Below are positions 36,401-45,766 of a DNA stretch of 64,000 nt, piece after piece. Source of the stretch: GWF2-33-9 sp964500435. Lineage in GTDB: Bacteria; Bacteroidota; Ignavibacteria; Kapaibacteriales; UBA2268. The notes under the pieces were generated by a model. That model did no database searches. It worked only from the letters and a program-made list of their open reading frames with translations, and was not told the DNA's origin. Positions within the stretch are counted from its first letter, which is position 1, and every line of letters begins with the position of its first letter. The stretch spans positions 1 through 64,000 of the forward strand of contig CAZCNL010000006.1 in the NCBI GenBank assembly GCA_964500435.1, read 5' to 3'. A program made the translations under genes and the position numbers.

Positions 36401-39400
36401 TTCTTGTCCTTGTTTAAGGGTAATGTAATAATTGACAAAATCCTTTGTTTCTTCATTTGTAATTTCAATTGACTGTGGTACGAAGTTCGATGTCGAATCT
36501 GGTGTTATTTTCAACCAAAAATTTTTCAATGATGCATTTTTAAAAATGAAAGTCGGAGCCAGGAAATTATTTTTGGTGTAGGCAACGTAATTAAGTAATT
36601 CAATTTTTACGTTAGGTATTGCATTATTAGCAGCATCTTGAATATGCAAGCGTATTTTGTGTTGTCGTTCTTTTACAACAATTTTCCCTAAATCGTAAGT
36701 TGAAGAATTATCACTAAGTTTAGGAATTGCTATTGTATCGGCAAAATATTTCAAATCAATTGGAATTACAAATAATGTGTCATCATAATTAGTCGGGATA
36801 TTAATAACAAATCTCTGCTGATTTAAATTTGGATTAATAGAATAAAGTATTTCAGTTTTATACATTTTGCTTGTTGTAGTGCGAATGTATGCCTCGACTG
36901 CTTTTCCACTTTCGTTAACCACATATCCTTTGATTTTCCCATTTGGCATCATCAATATTTGCGGGAAAAACCAATGCTGTCCGACTCTTACAGTCATTCC
37001 TGAATTATTCAAAGGAGGAATATAATTCCCATTTGTTGTCTGAGATAATGAATCTTTTCCGGTTTTTATTTGATACAAAGAATAACCTGGACAATTTATT
37101 TTAAGTCGATATTTTTTGTTTATATTATTTGGCAAATCCTTGAAAACAAAATAACCATGCTGATTTTCTTCAGATACAGCTCTCAAACCACTCCAAACAC
37201 CTCCATTTGAATATACTTGCATTTGATTGATATTATCTGAATTACCCGTAAATAAAGTAACAAGACCTGATTTCACACTTCGCATTGGATTTGTGGCATC
37301 TAAGATCCTTCCGGAAATTATTCCAGCCTTTGGATTCAAATAAATATTTATAGTATCACGTATTAATTTGAAATCCTCTGTAAATAATCGCACATAATCG
37401 TCTGAAAAAAATAATTTTTGCAAATCAGATTTACTTTTTGCTTCATAATTTTCACAAATGATTTGCGATTTTGAAGCAACAGAATGATTTCCTTTTTTTC
37501 CTTCCTCAAACCATATAGTTTTATTATTCGCATATATTGTATCTTTTAGCCAATCATTGTATCCTCGAGGGAAATTAACTATTCTTGTAGAATATGAATT
37601 ATCTCCGACTGTATCACTTGTGCTTATTTCAATTTTATAATCATCCCAATTAATTTGTTGATTATGTAAAAAAAGCCCGTAAAAAGTGACACCATTGTTC
37701 GTTTTCACAAATTCTTCTTTGGCTGGAAATAAATCGAATCGGTTAACTTTAACTTTACTCCCGTAAATAACACCAGCCGGTTCGAATTGTTCTTTATTCT
37801 CAGGATTTTTTCTTGGAACAACAGTTAATGAATAAGTTCTGGTATATGCTTTCAAAACACCAATATTAATCGAATCCAATGGTTGAATATCAATATTTGT
37901 CGATGGATTATAAAAATACTGTTGTTCATTGCCAACTAAGACAAGCCTTAAAGTGCGTTTGACTTTACCATTAAATCCAGCAACATTGCAAAATTCACCA
38001 CTTCCAGAACCAAAATGACCACTTGAATTCCAAGAACCTATCGAATCTATATGAGCAAAATCTTTAAACTCGAAATTTCCTACTCCGTCTGTGAAAGTAG
38101 TAGCAATTATTTGATTCCCATCATTAAATGGATGTTGTAACTCTTTACCTAATTTAGCAATTTGGGCACCGGTATTTTGCCCATATACTTTATCATTTGT
38201 TCCATTAGCTAATGCTTGAATTATATGAGCTGAGTCCAAAACGGTAAATACAGTTCCATTCGAGTTTTGAATTAAATATGTTACCATTAATCCCACTTTT
38301 TTATTAGATAAAGGCATAATATTTGGTGTAGGATTTGTTGGATCGACATAAACTAACTTGCCTGATAAGCTTGCTGTTGGTGGGTCATTTGAAATAATTG
38401 TTGCGTTAGCTGTTGCCTTGAAATTATAATTGTTATTTTGAAGATGTAGATATAAATTAAAAGAATTAGGTTTAAAAGTGAATGATTTTAACCAAAAATC
38501 GCTAATATATGTTTTTTTGACTCCTTTTTCATTTATTTCTTGCGTAACATCAATCGTATATACATCGCCTGAGGTCAAGTTACAAATTAATTTATCTATT
38601 ATTGCAACTGTTTTAGGTTGTCCGTCATTACCTGTAATTGTTTGAATTTTTCCTTCAGCAACTTGCTTTATTTGGTACAATTGTAATTTATTATCATTTA
38701 ATTTAATATCACCTTCGTAATAAGGTATATCAGCTTTGCTTTGTATTCGATAAACTTTTACTTTAACTCCTTCAGGAGATACATTGACAAAATTTCCATT
38801 TTTATATTTCTTTTGAATATTAATTGATAGTTGATAACTAAAAACTTTCGTAACAATTTCACCTAAATCAACAATATCACTATTCGTAAATATTTGTCTT
38901 GTTATATTCGCATAATAGGGATTTCCTAAATCAATTACAAAGTATTGATAAACTGTCCCAGAAATGTATTTTGTTTGATTTAATGTATAATTTTTATAAA
39001 GGAAATTTTTGATATCCCCAACATAACCTCCATTTTTCAGAGAAATAATCTCGCTTGAAAAATGCCCTTTTTCATCTAAACTTACATTAAAATAATTGGG
39101 AGTCAAACTTGCATATACTGGAATATCATTTGGCAATATGTTTTCACCTAAAATATTACCATTTTGATCCTTTATCATAAACATTTTTTTGAGTTTGAAT
39201 GAACTCATATTTATGGGATATCGCTCATTATCATAACCTTGGAAAATATATTTTAAATCACCCGTAATTGTATAAGTTTTTGAATTATCGTTTAAAGTTG
39301 TATCGGCAGTTTCAATGTATCGGAAATTGCAAATATTGGATATTGCAACTTTTTTATTAAGTGAATCATAAGCTTCAACTAATACATTATATTTTGAATT

Positions 39401-40726
39401 GTGCTGTAAAAAAGAAGTTATTTCATCTTTACTTGCACTAAAATAGCAAAATGCTTCATCAATATTGTTAAATATCAAATTTTTATAAAAATTTGCAACA
39501 ATTATATTAGATTGATTTATTATTTGAATATTATATTTAATATTTTTATAAATCAATTTGTTAGGCTCTTCGATGCTCCATAAAATATAAAAATCACGTT
39601 TATTATTGACTTCTACGATAGGGACATCATTCCCATATTTATTCAATAAATCCTGATAATGCTTTTCATCGTTTTTTATAGGTATATTTTTAAGATTTAT
39701 ATATTTGTCTGTTTTATTATTTAAAGATTTTGAATCGCAATTTGGTATTTGAATTTTTAAGGAACTTGGCAAAGTTATATTCTGATTGTCAATATTGCTG
39801 CTTTCTTCTGTTGTATTTTCATTTCCAGCAAGTGCTGAAGTATCGCTTGCAATACTACTTTCCTTTTTTACATTAAAAATCCAAGCAATACTTTTTCCGT
39901 TATTCTTGAACTGGGTTTTACCGAATGGGTCAATTGCAATAACTCGCCAACAATATGACTTACCGTCCATAAGTGGCGGGTCATTTGGTAAACTGATAAA
40001 ATTTGTTGATTGAATTTCTTTTTCAAAATAAAATTTAGTTGTTGCATCCATTAATGCATTTGGGTCTAAATTTTGATTAAAGTATTCAGCAATTTGAATT
40101 TTATATTTTACACCTAATGGTGTTGGAATTGGCGGAATCCAAGTAAAAGTTGTTGGTAATATACCATTTCTTGTAATAACTGAATCACCATCGTTTGGTA
40201 AAAGTAATTGAGGTGCATCAGGAAAAATTACCTCTGATTGAGCACAACCTGCGGGCGAAGGCATCGAAAGTGGTTCACCAGTGTCATAATCTAATGCTTG
40301 GAAACAAATTTCATAATTTCCTTCTGGTAAAGAAGAACCTCGAATTAAATCTGTCTTATCAATTCCAGTTACATCAATTTGTTGCAAATTTAAATAATTC
40401 GATAAATCTTTTCCAGTCAGTGTTATTGTTTGAAATGGCGCCAAATTAATTGGTGTTCTCGGTAAAAAATCACTTTTAGTTGCTATGTAAATCCCATTAT
40501 CACCTACTATCGTACCAACTAATTTAACTTTATGTGGGGTTTGGTCATTATTTTTTATGATTAAAAATGTGTTTGTTGTTCCATTAAAATAATCGGAGTA
40601 GTATGGTGAATATGGTTTTGCAATTTGAGTTATAATATCAATATTTGTTTGTGAATATAATTCTATTAATTTATTCAGAAATAATAGCAATATTAATGAG
40701 AAAATCAATTTTAACTTCTTTTTCAT
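33434..40726 (-). CDS. Giant secreted TANFOR-like protein (2430 aa)
   Basis: Signal peptide at residues 1-27 (LIFSLILLLFLNKLIELYSQ). Residues about 28-200 resemble the TANFOR repeat family of Bacteroidota (LPEGNYEICFQALDYDTGEP, then CAQSEVIFPDAPQLLLP), followed by an Fn3-like module ending near 285. The middle part contains carboxypeptidase-regulatory-like beta-sandwiches, for example GKIKGYVVNESGKAVEAYI (about 1262) and GKVSAKGQPLRNAVVYVD (about 1438). The last 500 residues are Gly/Ala-rich with barrel- or filament-like strands (KGVMDGVGAFAVGILIGNY) and cysteines near the end (ACTELEAKA, FGCGSTIF, SCSSSLTK). No T9SS domain or catalytic motif was seen. It lies between an outer-membrane barrel-like gene (32 bp upstream) and an Fn3 gene (9 bp downstream). 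A large surface structure is likely, but function is unknown. Confidence 0.8.
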   Translation of the reverse strand: MKKKLKLIFSLILLLFLNKLIELYSQTNIDIITQIAKPYSPYYSDYFNGTTNTFLIIKNNDQTPHKVKLVGTIVGDNGIYIATKSDFLPRTPINLAPFQTITLTGKDLSNYLNLQQIDVTGIDKTDLIRGSSLPEGNYEICFQALDYDTGEPLSMPSPAGCAQSEVIFPDAPQLLLPNDGDSVITRNGILPTTFTWIPPIPTPLGVKYKIQIAEYFNQNLDPNALMDATTKFYFEKEIQSTNFISLPNDPPLMDGKSYCWRVIAIDPFGKTQFKNNGKSIAWIFNVKKESSIASDTSALAGNENTTEESSNIDNQNITLPSSLKIQIPNCDSKSLNNKTDKYINLKNIPIKNDEKHYQDLLNKYGNDVPIVEVNNKRDFYILWSIEEPNKLIYKNIKYNIQIINQSNIIVANFYKNLIFNNIDEAFCYFSASKDEITSFLQHNSKYNVLVEAYDSLNKKVAISNICNFRYIETADTTLNDNSKTYTITGDLKYIFQGYDNERYPINMSSFKLKKMFMIKDQNGNILGENILPNDIPVYASLTPNYFNVSLDEKGHFSSEIISLKNGGYVGDIKNFLYKNYTLNQTKYISGTVYQYFVIDLGNPYYANITRQIFTNSDIVDLGEIVTKVFSYQLSINIQKKYKNGNFVNVSPEGVKVKVYRIQSKADIPYYEGDIKLNDNKLQLYQIKQVAEGKIQTITGNDGQPKTVAIIDKLICNLTSGDVYTIDVTQEINEKGVKKTYISDFWLKSFTFKPNSFNLYLHLQNNNYNFKATANATIISNDPPTASLSGKLVYVDPTNPTPNIMPLSNKKVGLMVTYLIQNSNGTVFTVLDSAHIIQALANGTNDKVYGQNTGAQIAKLGKELQHPFNDGNQIIATTFTDGVGNFEFKDFAHIDSIGSWNSSGHFGSGSGEFCNVAGFNGKVKRTLRLVLVGNEQQYFYNPSTNIDIQPLDSINIGVLKAYTRTYSLTVVPRKNPENKEQFEPAGVIYGSKVKVNRFDLFPAKEEFVKTNNGVTFYGLFLHNQQINWDDYKIEISTSDTVGDNSYSTRIVNFPRGYNDWLKDTIYANNKTIWFEEGKKGNHSVASKSQIICENYEAKSKSDLQKLFFSDDYVRLFTEDFKLIRDTINIYLNPKAGIISGRILDATNPMRSVKSGLVTLFTGNSDNINQMQVYSNGGVWSGLRAVSEENQHGYFVFKDLPNNINKKYRLKINCPGYSLYQIKTGKDSLSQTTNGNYIPPLNNSGMTVRVGQHWFFPQILMMPNGKIKGYVVNESGKAVEAYIRTTTSKMYKTEILYSINPNLNQQRFVINIPTNYDDTLFVIPIDLKYFADTIAIPKLSDNSSTYDLGKIVVKERQHKIRLHIQDAANNAIPNVKIELLNYVAYTKNNFLAPTFIFKNASLKNFWLKITPDSTSNFVPQSIEITNEETKDFVNYYITLKQGQELTGKVSAKGQPLRNAVVYVDNGSIIKKAYTDINGNYDLKGIPATIGSYNDKKLRAKIYCVPPDTPEGDYLIGEEKIIFFDSQKETNNFDLQEFTQANLHKFYGFDVKITKILNQGNNKYKISGAIDLTKSQNAFELLDNDQKITFSNILVEPSSQYKDQNGKPFFENVSNGNSILSYIPLDLPSMKVRYFGYKLDGTKNNNFYNVLLEPIDWGNNNTFIQLYKESPIKGFIQSNARIVDNSFNFPGSYFRFEDGQFYLAQDNNGGYTRNVKSFAPAEPNKIIEQSPYQLKLLAKFHLCNKNGNPLSFKFLEFNATSEVKDNKLNADGTIEMLPEASTKIRLDAQSNKTTDISFKMPVLKLTSDSIISTGNINKIDVQLEQWNLVAYNCEVSSEVGGLMTTNAVIKTGSFDIPIKYFNLRADFLFVDKIELNNLKLGNGKKLEIKIQNPQFGIDPYCGLDLKPHFKLTIVGEPAAEVTGLPGFGNKPLQFQAVSLLSNGEKIISFAPNCEKLNLYNVADFKPLTINNYDDAFFLEGLLDLNIPRVQNGISSKLKFQKINNKDTLIVMPGDISFEGPGYVKFLSKMNFDKQIFKQNQIQLFGKVWEEGKLNPIDVVLNKGVLSSQWINATNIIIAKSPDKNIQYFPSETVPMDARYLIDSVKMEVKAGDWNLLKLKLNPTNEMAAKGYGNEPLRIAVFGEIKTDPNESNKIAVSNVATPFGDFSLSFDFANLRLIGSLNIPPTQVGTINLTGAAEMCTDRNGFYMVATGKGVMDGVGAFAVGILIGNYAGGNSNGYKSGIPETAYNLVTANSIGKGLPCAFEGKAKFSGFFMTGRYSLPIVTYNKSFDLVIASAFVQTEAGFEASAWASFNKPIGLGVSAIAYAVAQLGINSIACTELEAKAQLVFKGQVEYIEGQSFTLESSASLNIYGLLEQKVPTPFGCGSTIFKLGSSTDPLVSFMAFISMNKNNGVKFYFGEGDAANSCSSSLTK

Positions 40727-40758
40727 TTCAACTCCATTAATTTATAACAAATCAATAT

Positions 40759-42420
40759 TTAAAAATTATAAATATATCCTAATGCTAATCTTAACTCATT
40801 GAACCTATTTGTAGTTTTAGAGTTCGAGATTAACAAATTTGCATCAAATTTAATATTATGATGGTTTTCAAAAGTATATGCTGAAGAAATAGAGGCAGTC
40901 GTAACTCCTCCATTATTTTGAGAATTATAAAATGAATTTTGGTAACCTAATGATGAACTGAAGGCAATTCCAAATAATGGAGATGAAAATTGAATTATTG
41001 GACCAATAAATGCTGTTGTATTATTTGCAAAATTAGATTGTATGGCATTTATTGTTATGCCATAATTGATTCCAGTATTAGGATTTGATTGCTGATAAGT
41101 TATGTTTAAGTTGTAGTTTTGTGATTCAGAATTTGGTGCAGTGCTTGGGTTTAAATCATTTAAAGCTTGATAAGATGTGTTCAAAATCAAATTGGATAAA
41201 CTTTCGTTAGAACTAAAAGTATACCGTGTGGTAAAATTAAAATTTTGATTGACTTTGGATATTTTGAGCGAATCTATAATTGGATTTATTCCTCTTGTTT
41301 GAGTAATTCCATAACTTGAATAATTCAAATCTACCCCAAATTGTGCTTGATTATATGAAAAATTTGCAGATCCAATCACACGATTTGATGTTGCACTTTT
41401 CGTATTCATTAAATTATCTTTTTGAAATCCAATACTTCCACCAACTCTAACCAACCTTTGAAATAATGGAACACTTAAACTTATTGTATAATTTTCAACA
41501 TCAGATTCGGAATAATACATTCCCATTGATTTATAGTCCGGTTCAATACGTTTATAATTTAATTTGGCAGTAAATAAGTTCCCACTGTAAACAAGCGATG
41601 ATTGCAAGGCTGTTGTTAACTGAGTTGAAAGTCGCAATTTAAAAAAAGAATTAAATTGTGTTAAAGCATTTATTCTAAAACTATCAACTAAATCATCACT
41701 ACGCAAATCTAAAGTATATAAACTTGCAGCAGCATCAAATTCAAAACGCAACCCTTTAATTATAGCTAATTTGGATGATATTCCAAGCACTAAATTTTCC
41801 GAAGGTTTGACACTTTCCCTATATTTTTGTGACAAGGAATTTGTGTCGTCCCACGCTCGCAACATAATTAAATCAACATATGAAGTCGAACTTCCTAAAC
41901 CAAGTTTCAGCGAATAGCCATTTCTTTGATATGTCGAAGGATAAAAACCCAAGTTTGACGAATCGCCTGTTGTTGATTTTACAAAACGACCATAAACAAC
42001 GCCAAACCTGAAAATACCAGGGTTTAATTCCAATCCTCCACCTAAAAATATATGCCCCGCCAAAGTGTAAGGAGAAAAACTAATATTTCGCCAACCAAGA
42101 TGCGCCGTTACCCATTTATATTGTGGTGATATTCCATATTGATTAAAAGGTTGAGTATAATTGCGATCTTGTTCACTAAATACTGCTGAAAATGGCAATG
42201 ATATTCCATAAATTGATAAATTGACCGAACCAAGTATATTATAATCAAAAGGACGAAAACGAGATTCTATTCCCGAAGAAGAATATGAATTTAAATTTAA
42301 TCCGAGCGAACCTTGTATAGAAAAAGGTTTTACCTCAGATATAGATTCAAAATTCTGAGAATAAATATTGTAATTAATTATTACAAAAATAAAAATAAAA
42401 AAAAATGTAAATTTTTTCAT
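40759..42420 (-). CDS. Outer-membrane beta-barrel-like protein
   Basis: A 553-residue protein with a signal peptide (residues 1-21, ending NYNIYSQ). The mature protein is built of alternating amphipathic strands (SLGLNLNSYSSSG, FRFGVVYGRFVKS, ANFSYNQAQFGVDLNYSSYG, FNFTTRYTFS) and ends in an aromatic strand, ELRLALGYIYNF, whose terminal Phe is typical of barrels recognised by BamA. About 20 or more strands are possible by eye. It is the first gene of the operon with the 2430-aa and 661-aa proteins. Within this operon it may anchor or export the giant protein; this is inference. No plug or TonB box is recognised. Confidence 0.75.
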   Translation of the reverse strand: MKKFTFFFIFIFVIINYNIYSQNFESISEVKPFSIQGSLGLNLNSYSSSGIESRFRPFDYNILGSVNLSIYGISLPFSAVFSEQDRNYTQPFNQYGISPQYKWVTAHLGWRNISFSPYTLAGHIFLGGGLELNPGIFRFGVVYGRFVKSTTGDSSNLGFYPSTYQRNGYSLKLGLGSSTSYVDLIMLRAWDDTNSLSQKYRESVKPSENLVLGISSKLAIIKGLRFEFDAAASLYTLDLRSDDLVDSFRINALTQFNSFFKLRLSTQLTTALQSSLVYSGNLFTAKLNYKRIEPDYKSMGMYYSESDVENYTISLSVPLFQRLVRVGGSIGFQKDNLMNTKSATSNRVIGSANFSYNQAQFGVDLNYSSYGITQTRGINPIIDSLKISKVNQNFNFTTRYTFSSNESLSNLILNTSYQALNDLNPSTAPNSESQNYNLNITYQQSNPNTGINYGITINAIQSNFANNTTAFIGPIIQFSSPLFGIAFSSSLGYQNSFYNSQNNGGVTTASISSAYTFENHHNIKFDANLLISNSKTTNRFNELRLALGYIYNF

Positions 42421-42537
42421 TTCATATATTTATTCCAATTCATAATTAATCATTTTGTAATTATTTTTAAGTAAATTTAAGAAAAATAAATAAAATAATT
42501 ATAACTTTTATGTAAATTATTTGTAAAAATATTTTTA

Positions 42538-42732
42538 ATGCAAAATTCTATATTCTATAATACATTATTCATTCTTTGTGGCACTGATGCAATTAGTGGT
42601 GGCATATTCGCCGATAGTCCTGCTATTAATAGAAGCTTTTTAGATAAAATAAAAGTTGATTTATTTATCCCAGGTAATCCACCTCATCCCTTAACTATAA
42701 TAAATGGGATTTTAGATTTATTAAGGAGTTAA
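42538..42732 (+). other. Short ORF, possible gene remnant
   Basis: A 64-codon frame in an 817-bp gap, with an amino-acid make-up unlike AT-rich noise (GTDAISGGIFADSPAINRSF, then VDLFIPGNPPHP). The same segment is also largely open and protein-like on the minus strand (LIAGLSANMPPLIASVPQRM). It is less AT-rich than its flanks and has no good ribosome-binding site. I cannot assign a family. It could be a decayed gene piece, an antisense echo of one, or a small gene. The rest of 42421-43237 has no other gene; inverted repeats and a promoter in it are listed separately. Confidence 0.25.
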
Positions 42733-42819
42733 TTTTTTTCGTTTTAATCTTTTTTATTCTTGTCAAAAATATTAACTTTCATGGATTCAAATATCTAATT
42801 TCTATCATTTTTCTTGTTT

Positions 42820-43114
42820 GTAGTAATGATTACTACATTTTTTTTCTATTCAAAAAAAGTAAATTTTATTACTACATACCTTGTTATAAAAATAAATATT
42901 TATTCATGAAATTAATCATTTATTTCACTTTTTCTTTTTGTAATTATCTATCATTTTATTAAACATTATTTCATTATAGTTTACAAATCACATATTTTCA
43001 ATGACTTAAAAAAATATTAATTATCTCGGTGGAATTATTTATAAAATTGCATAATCACTATAATTGAGATAAAGCAATTATTATTTGTAGTATTTTAACT
43101 ACAATAAGTAGTTA
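42820..43114. repeat. GTAGT-type inverted repeats upstream of the arylsulfotransferase pair
   Basis: Two palindromes share the GTAGT/ACTAC half-site: 42820-42836 (GTAGTAAT-G-ATTACTAC, perfect 8-bp arms) and 43096-43114 (TAACTAC-AATAA-GTAGTTA, perfect 7-bp arms). A further ATTACTAC half-site lies near 42868-42874. They could be operator sites or small hairpins; nothing in the sequence shows which regulator would bind. Confidence 0.4.
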
Positions 43115-43132
43115 TTTCATTTATTTGTAAAA

Positions 43133-43164
43133 TTTTCACGACAAGAGGTAACTTTTCGTGAAAA
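43133..43164. promoter_or_regulatory. Inverted repeat just upstream of the arylsulfotransferase promoter
   Basis: Arms TTTTCACGA (43133-43141) and TCGTGAAAA (43156-43164) match perfectly over 9 bp with a 14-nt spacer, and a T-rich run follows. It lies 10 bp before the -33 box at 43174, a suitable place for an operator. It could also be a terminator for a transcript from upstream. Confidence 0.4.
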
Positions 43165-43173
43165 AAATTTTTT

Positions 43174-43205
43174 TTTGATTTTTGTAATTTTTATAAATAT
43201 TTTTG
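43174..43205 (+). promoter_or_regulatory. Candidate promoter of the arylsulfotransferase-like operon
   Basis: TTTG (43174-43177), 20 bp, then TATTTTTG (43198-43205) fits the Bacteroidota promoter pattern with one extra spacer base. The ATG follows 32 bp later. Confidence 0.55.
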
Positions 43206-43237
43206 GTCTAAATTATTAGAATTAAATGTAAAAAGTT

Positions 43238-45727
43238 ATGAAAAGTAATTTACACTTAAAAAATTTAACATTAATAAGGCTTTGTTTTTTAGCTTTATGT
43301 ATTGCTGGTATGAAAATTTATGCAATTGATTTGCCTCCAGATTTTCCATTAATCAAGGTGGATTCAATAACAAAGCCTACTTCGGGTTTTATCTTTATGA
43401 ATAGCATAAGTTTTCAAAGTAAAACAGTAAATTACAATTTTATTATTGATAGTCTCGGTAATGTTGTTTATTACGACAGAAAGGCACTGGGAGCAATTGA
43501 TTTCAAAATGCAACCAAATGGATTGATTTCATATGGCAGTCCAGTCAAATTGGGTGATAAATACCAAGCTGGTCCCATTACTGTTCAAAATGTAATGGTG
43601 CAAGAAATCATCCTTGATTCTACTTTTAAAGCAATTGACACTGTTCAAATGAAAAACGGCTACCTCGCCGACGTACACGAATTTTTAATGCTTCCAAATG
43701 GTAATTATATGCTAATCGGTTATGAAGCTAATCCCATTGATATGAGCTTAATTATTCCTGGCGGCGACCCTAATGCTAATGTCGTCGGAACTGTTATTCA
43801 AGAGTTGGATAAAAATAAAAATTGCATATTTCAATGGCGTAGCCTCGATTATATTCCTTTACTTAATACAATTGATAATCCTTTAAAAAAGACATTCGAA
43901 CACGTCCATGGAAACTCATTATTTGAAGATACCGATGGTAACATAATTGCATCATTTCCAACAACAAATGAAATTGTCAAGATTAATCGAATTTCGGGGG
44001 AATTAATGTGGAGATTTGGCGGTCTTCATAGTGATTTCAAAATTAATAATGAGCATAGCGAATTCGCTCCCATTTATTTTTCTATGCAACATGATGCTAA
44101 GAGGTTGCCTAACGGTAATTTATTATTTTACGATAACGGTGTTGCGAAAAAAACTTGGCTTTCGAGAGCAGTTGAATATTCTTTCGATGAAATCAATAAA
44201 GAAGCATCATTAGTTTGGGAATATCGACATACGCCTGATATTTCAGCCTATGCGATGGGTTCAGTTCAAAGATTAAAAAATGGTAATACTTTAATTGATT
44301 GGGGATTGATTTTCAAAGGTTTCTATAAAACTTTAACTGAAGTAAATGACAAAAACGAAATTGTTTTTGAGCTTTCAATTCCATCAGACGCTTACTCATA
44401 TCGTGCATTCAAATATGATTTACCTGCTTGTCAGCCAGTTGCTGATGTAGATAAATATGAAATGTTGCAAGGTAATACTTATAATTTCAAAAGCAATAAT
44501 TCTAACACGGGAGTTGAATTATATTTCAAACAACTTGATGGATTTATTTATAATATGATGAATATCAAAAAATATGAATGTGCTCCAACAAACCCAGCTT
44601 TTGAAGGTGATACTCCACTTTTATTACCTTTAAGATATGTAATCAAACCTACTGAAATTAAAAGCTTTTCCGGCGAAATGCGAATCGATTTATCAACTAT
44701 TTCTAAGTTATCTCATCCTGAAAAAATGAATGTGTTTTATAGAAAGACAGAAGGAAATGGGAATTTCGTAATTTTACCTACGTCATTCGATAATGATAAA
44801 AATATACTAACTGCTCAAATAGCAGATTCCGGCGAGTATGTCATTGGATTATTGCTAAGTAAAACCAAAATTCTTGCTCCTTCACTACTTTATCCTTGGA
44901 ATAATAAATACCTCGCAAATTCAAAGCCAGTTTTATTAAATTGGAGTCCTACAGGTCGGTACTCAAAATTTCATGTTCAAGTGGCAAAAGACCAAAACTT
45001 CGAAAATATTATTGTAGATTCATCTGTTACAAATACAACTCGGTTGACATTATTGCTCGAAGATAACTCCGAATATTTTTGGAAAGTAAAAACTTTTTAT
45101 GATGATTTAGAAAGTGATTGGTCACAAATCCGAAAATTCACACTTAGCAATAATTTCATTCAAATCTTAAAACCAGAAAATTCAGCAATAGTATCAAAAG
45201 ATTCTTCTTATATTATTAGATGGAACACAAATATTTCTGATACCTTGCGTTTGACTCTTTTGAAAGGCGACAATGATTTTTCAATTATAGTAGACTCTTT
45301 ATTGAGCTTTACAAACGCATATCGTTGGTCAATTCCTTCATCTGTACCAAATGGTAATGATTATAAAATCAGAATTGAAAGCATTAAAAATAATCAATTA
45401 TCATTTGTCAGCGAACAACCATTCAGCATTACTGGAGGAAATTCAATTAAAGATTGGACAGAAAATAACATCATTTCAGTATCAAACTATCCAAATCCAA
45501 TGAGCAATTCGACAATCTTCGAGTTCAATCTTGCAAAATCCGGGAAAACTAAATTATCATTAATGGATATTTTCGGTAATGTAATTTCATTAATTTTCTC
45601 TGAAGAATTAGAAAAAGGAAATTATAAATACAATTGGTACAATGATAATTTACCATCAGGAGTATATCTTTATAAATTAGAAATGGATAATTCTGTTTTA
45701 TTTGGCAAGTTAAATATTATTAAGTAA
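43238..45727 (+). CDS. Secreted arylsulfotransferase-like protein with T9SS sorting domain (829 aa)
   Basis: Signal peptide about residues 1-30. Residues about 40-400 match the arylsulfotransferase (ASST) beta-propeller family: FEHVHGNSLFEDTDGNII, SGELMWRFGG, MQHDAKRLPNGNLLFYDNG and GSVQRLKNGNTLIDWG. One Fn3 module lies at about 545-640 (EYFWKVKTFYDDLESDWSQI), a second beta domain at about 645-740, and the C-terminal T9SS domain (SNYPNPMSNSTIFEF... to GVYLYKLEMDN) at about 750-829. ASSTs move sulfate between phenolic donors and acceptors through a sulfohistidine. The H-x-H in EHVHGNS and the MQHD His are candidates, but the catalytic residue is not proven. It is the first gene of a pair, with a 39-bp gap to the next. 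Confidence 0.85.
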   Translation: MKSNLHLKNLTLIRLCFLALCIAGMKIYAIDLPPDFPLIKVDSITKPTSGFIFMNSISFQSKTVNYNFIIDSLGNVVYYDRKALGAIDFKMQPNGLISYGSPVKLGDKYQAGPITVQNVMVQEIILDSTFKAIDTVQMKNGYLADVHEFLMLPNGNYMLIGYEANPIDMSLIIPGGDPNANVVGTVIQELDKNKNCIFQWRSLDYIPLLNTIDNPLKKTFEHVHGNSLFEDTDGNIIASFPTTNEIVKINRISGELMWRFGGLHSDFKINNEHSEFAPIYFSMQHDAKRLPNGNLLFYDNGVAKKTWLSRAVEYSFDEINKEASLVWEYRHTPDISAYAMGSVQRLKNGNTLIDWGLIFKGFYKTLTEVNDKNEIVFELSIPSDAYSYRAFKYDLPACQPVADVDKYEMLQGNTYNFKSNNSNTGVELYFKQLDGFIYNMMNIKKYECAPTNPAFEGDTPLLLPLRYVIKPTEIKSFSGEMRIDLSTISKLSHPEKMNVFYRKTEGNGNFVILPTSFDNDKNILTAQIADSGEYVIGLLLSKTKILAPSLLYPWNNKYLANSKPVLLNWSPTGRYSKFHVQVAKDQNFENIIVDSSVTNTTRLTLLLEDNSEYFWKVKTFYDDLESDWSQIRKFTLSNNFIQILKPENSAIVSKDSSYIIRWNTNISDTLRLTLLKGDNDFSIIVDSLLSFTNAYRWSIPSSVPNGNDYKIRIESIKNNQLSFVSEQPFSITGGNSIKDWTENNIISVSNYPNPMSNSTIFEFNLAKSGKTKLSLMDIFGNVISLIFSEELEKGNYKYNWYNDNLPSGVYLYKLEMDNSVLFGKLNIIK

Positions 45728-45766
45728 AAAAATTAAGAATATTATTAATAAAAAAAGAGGATTAAG

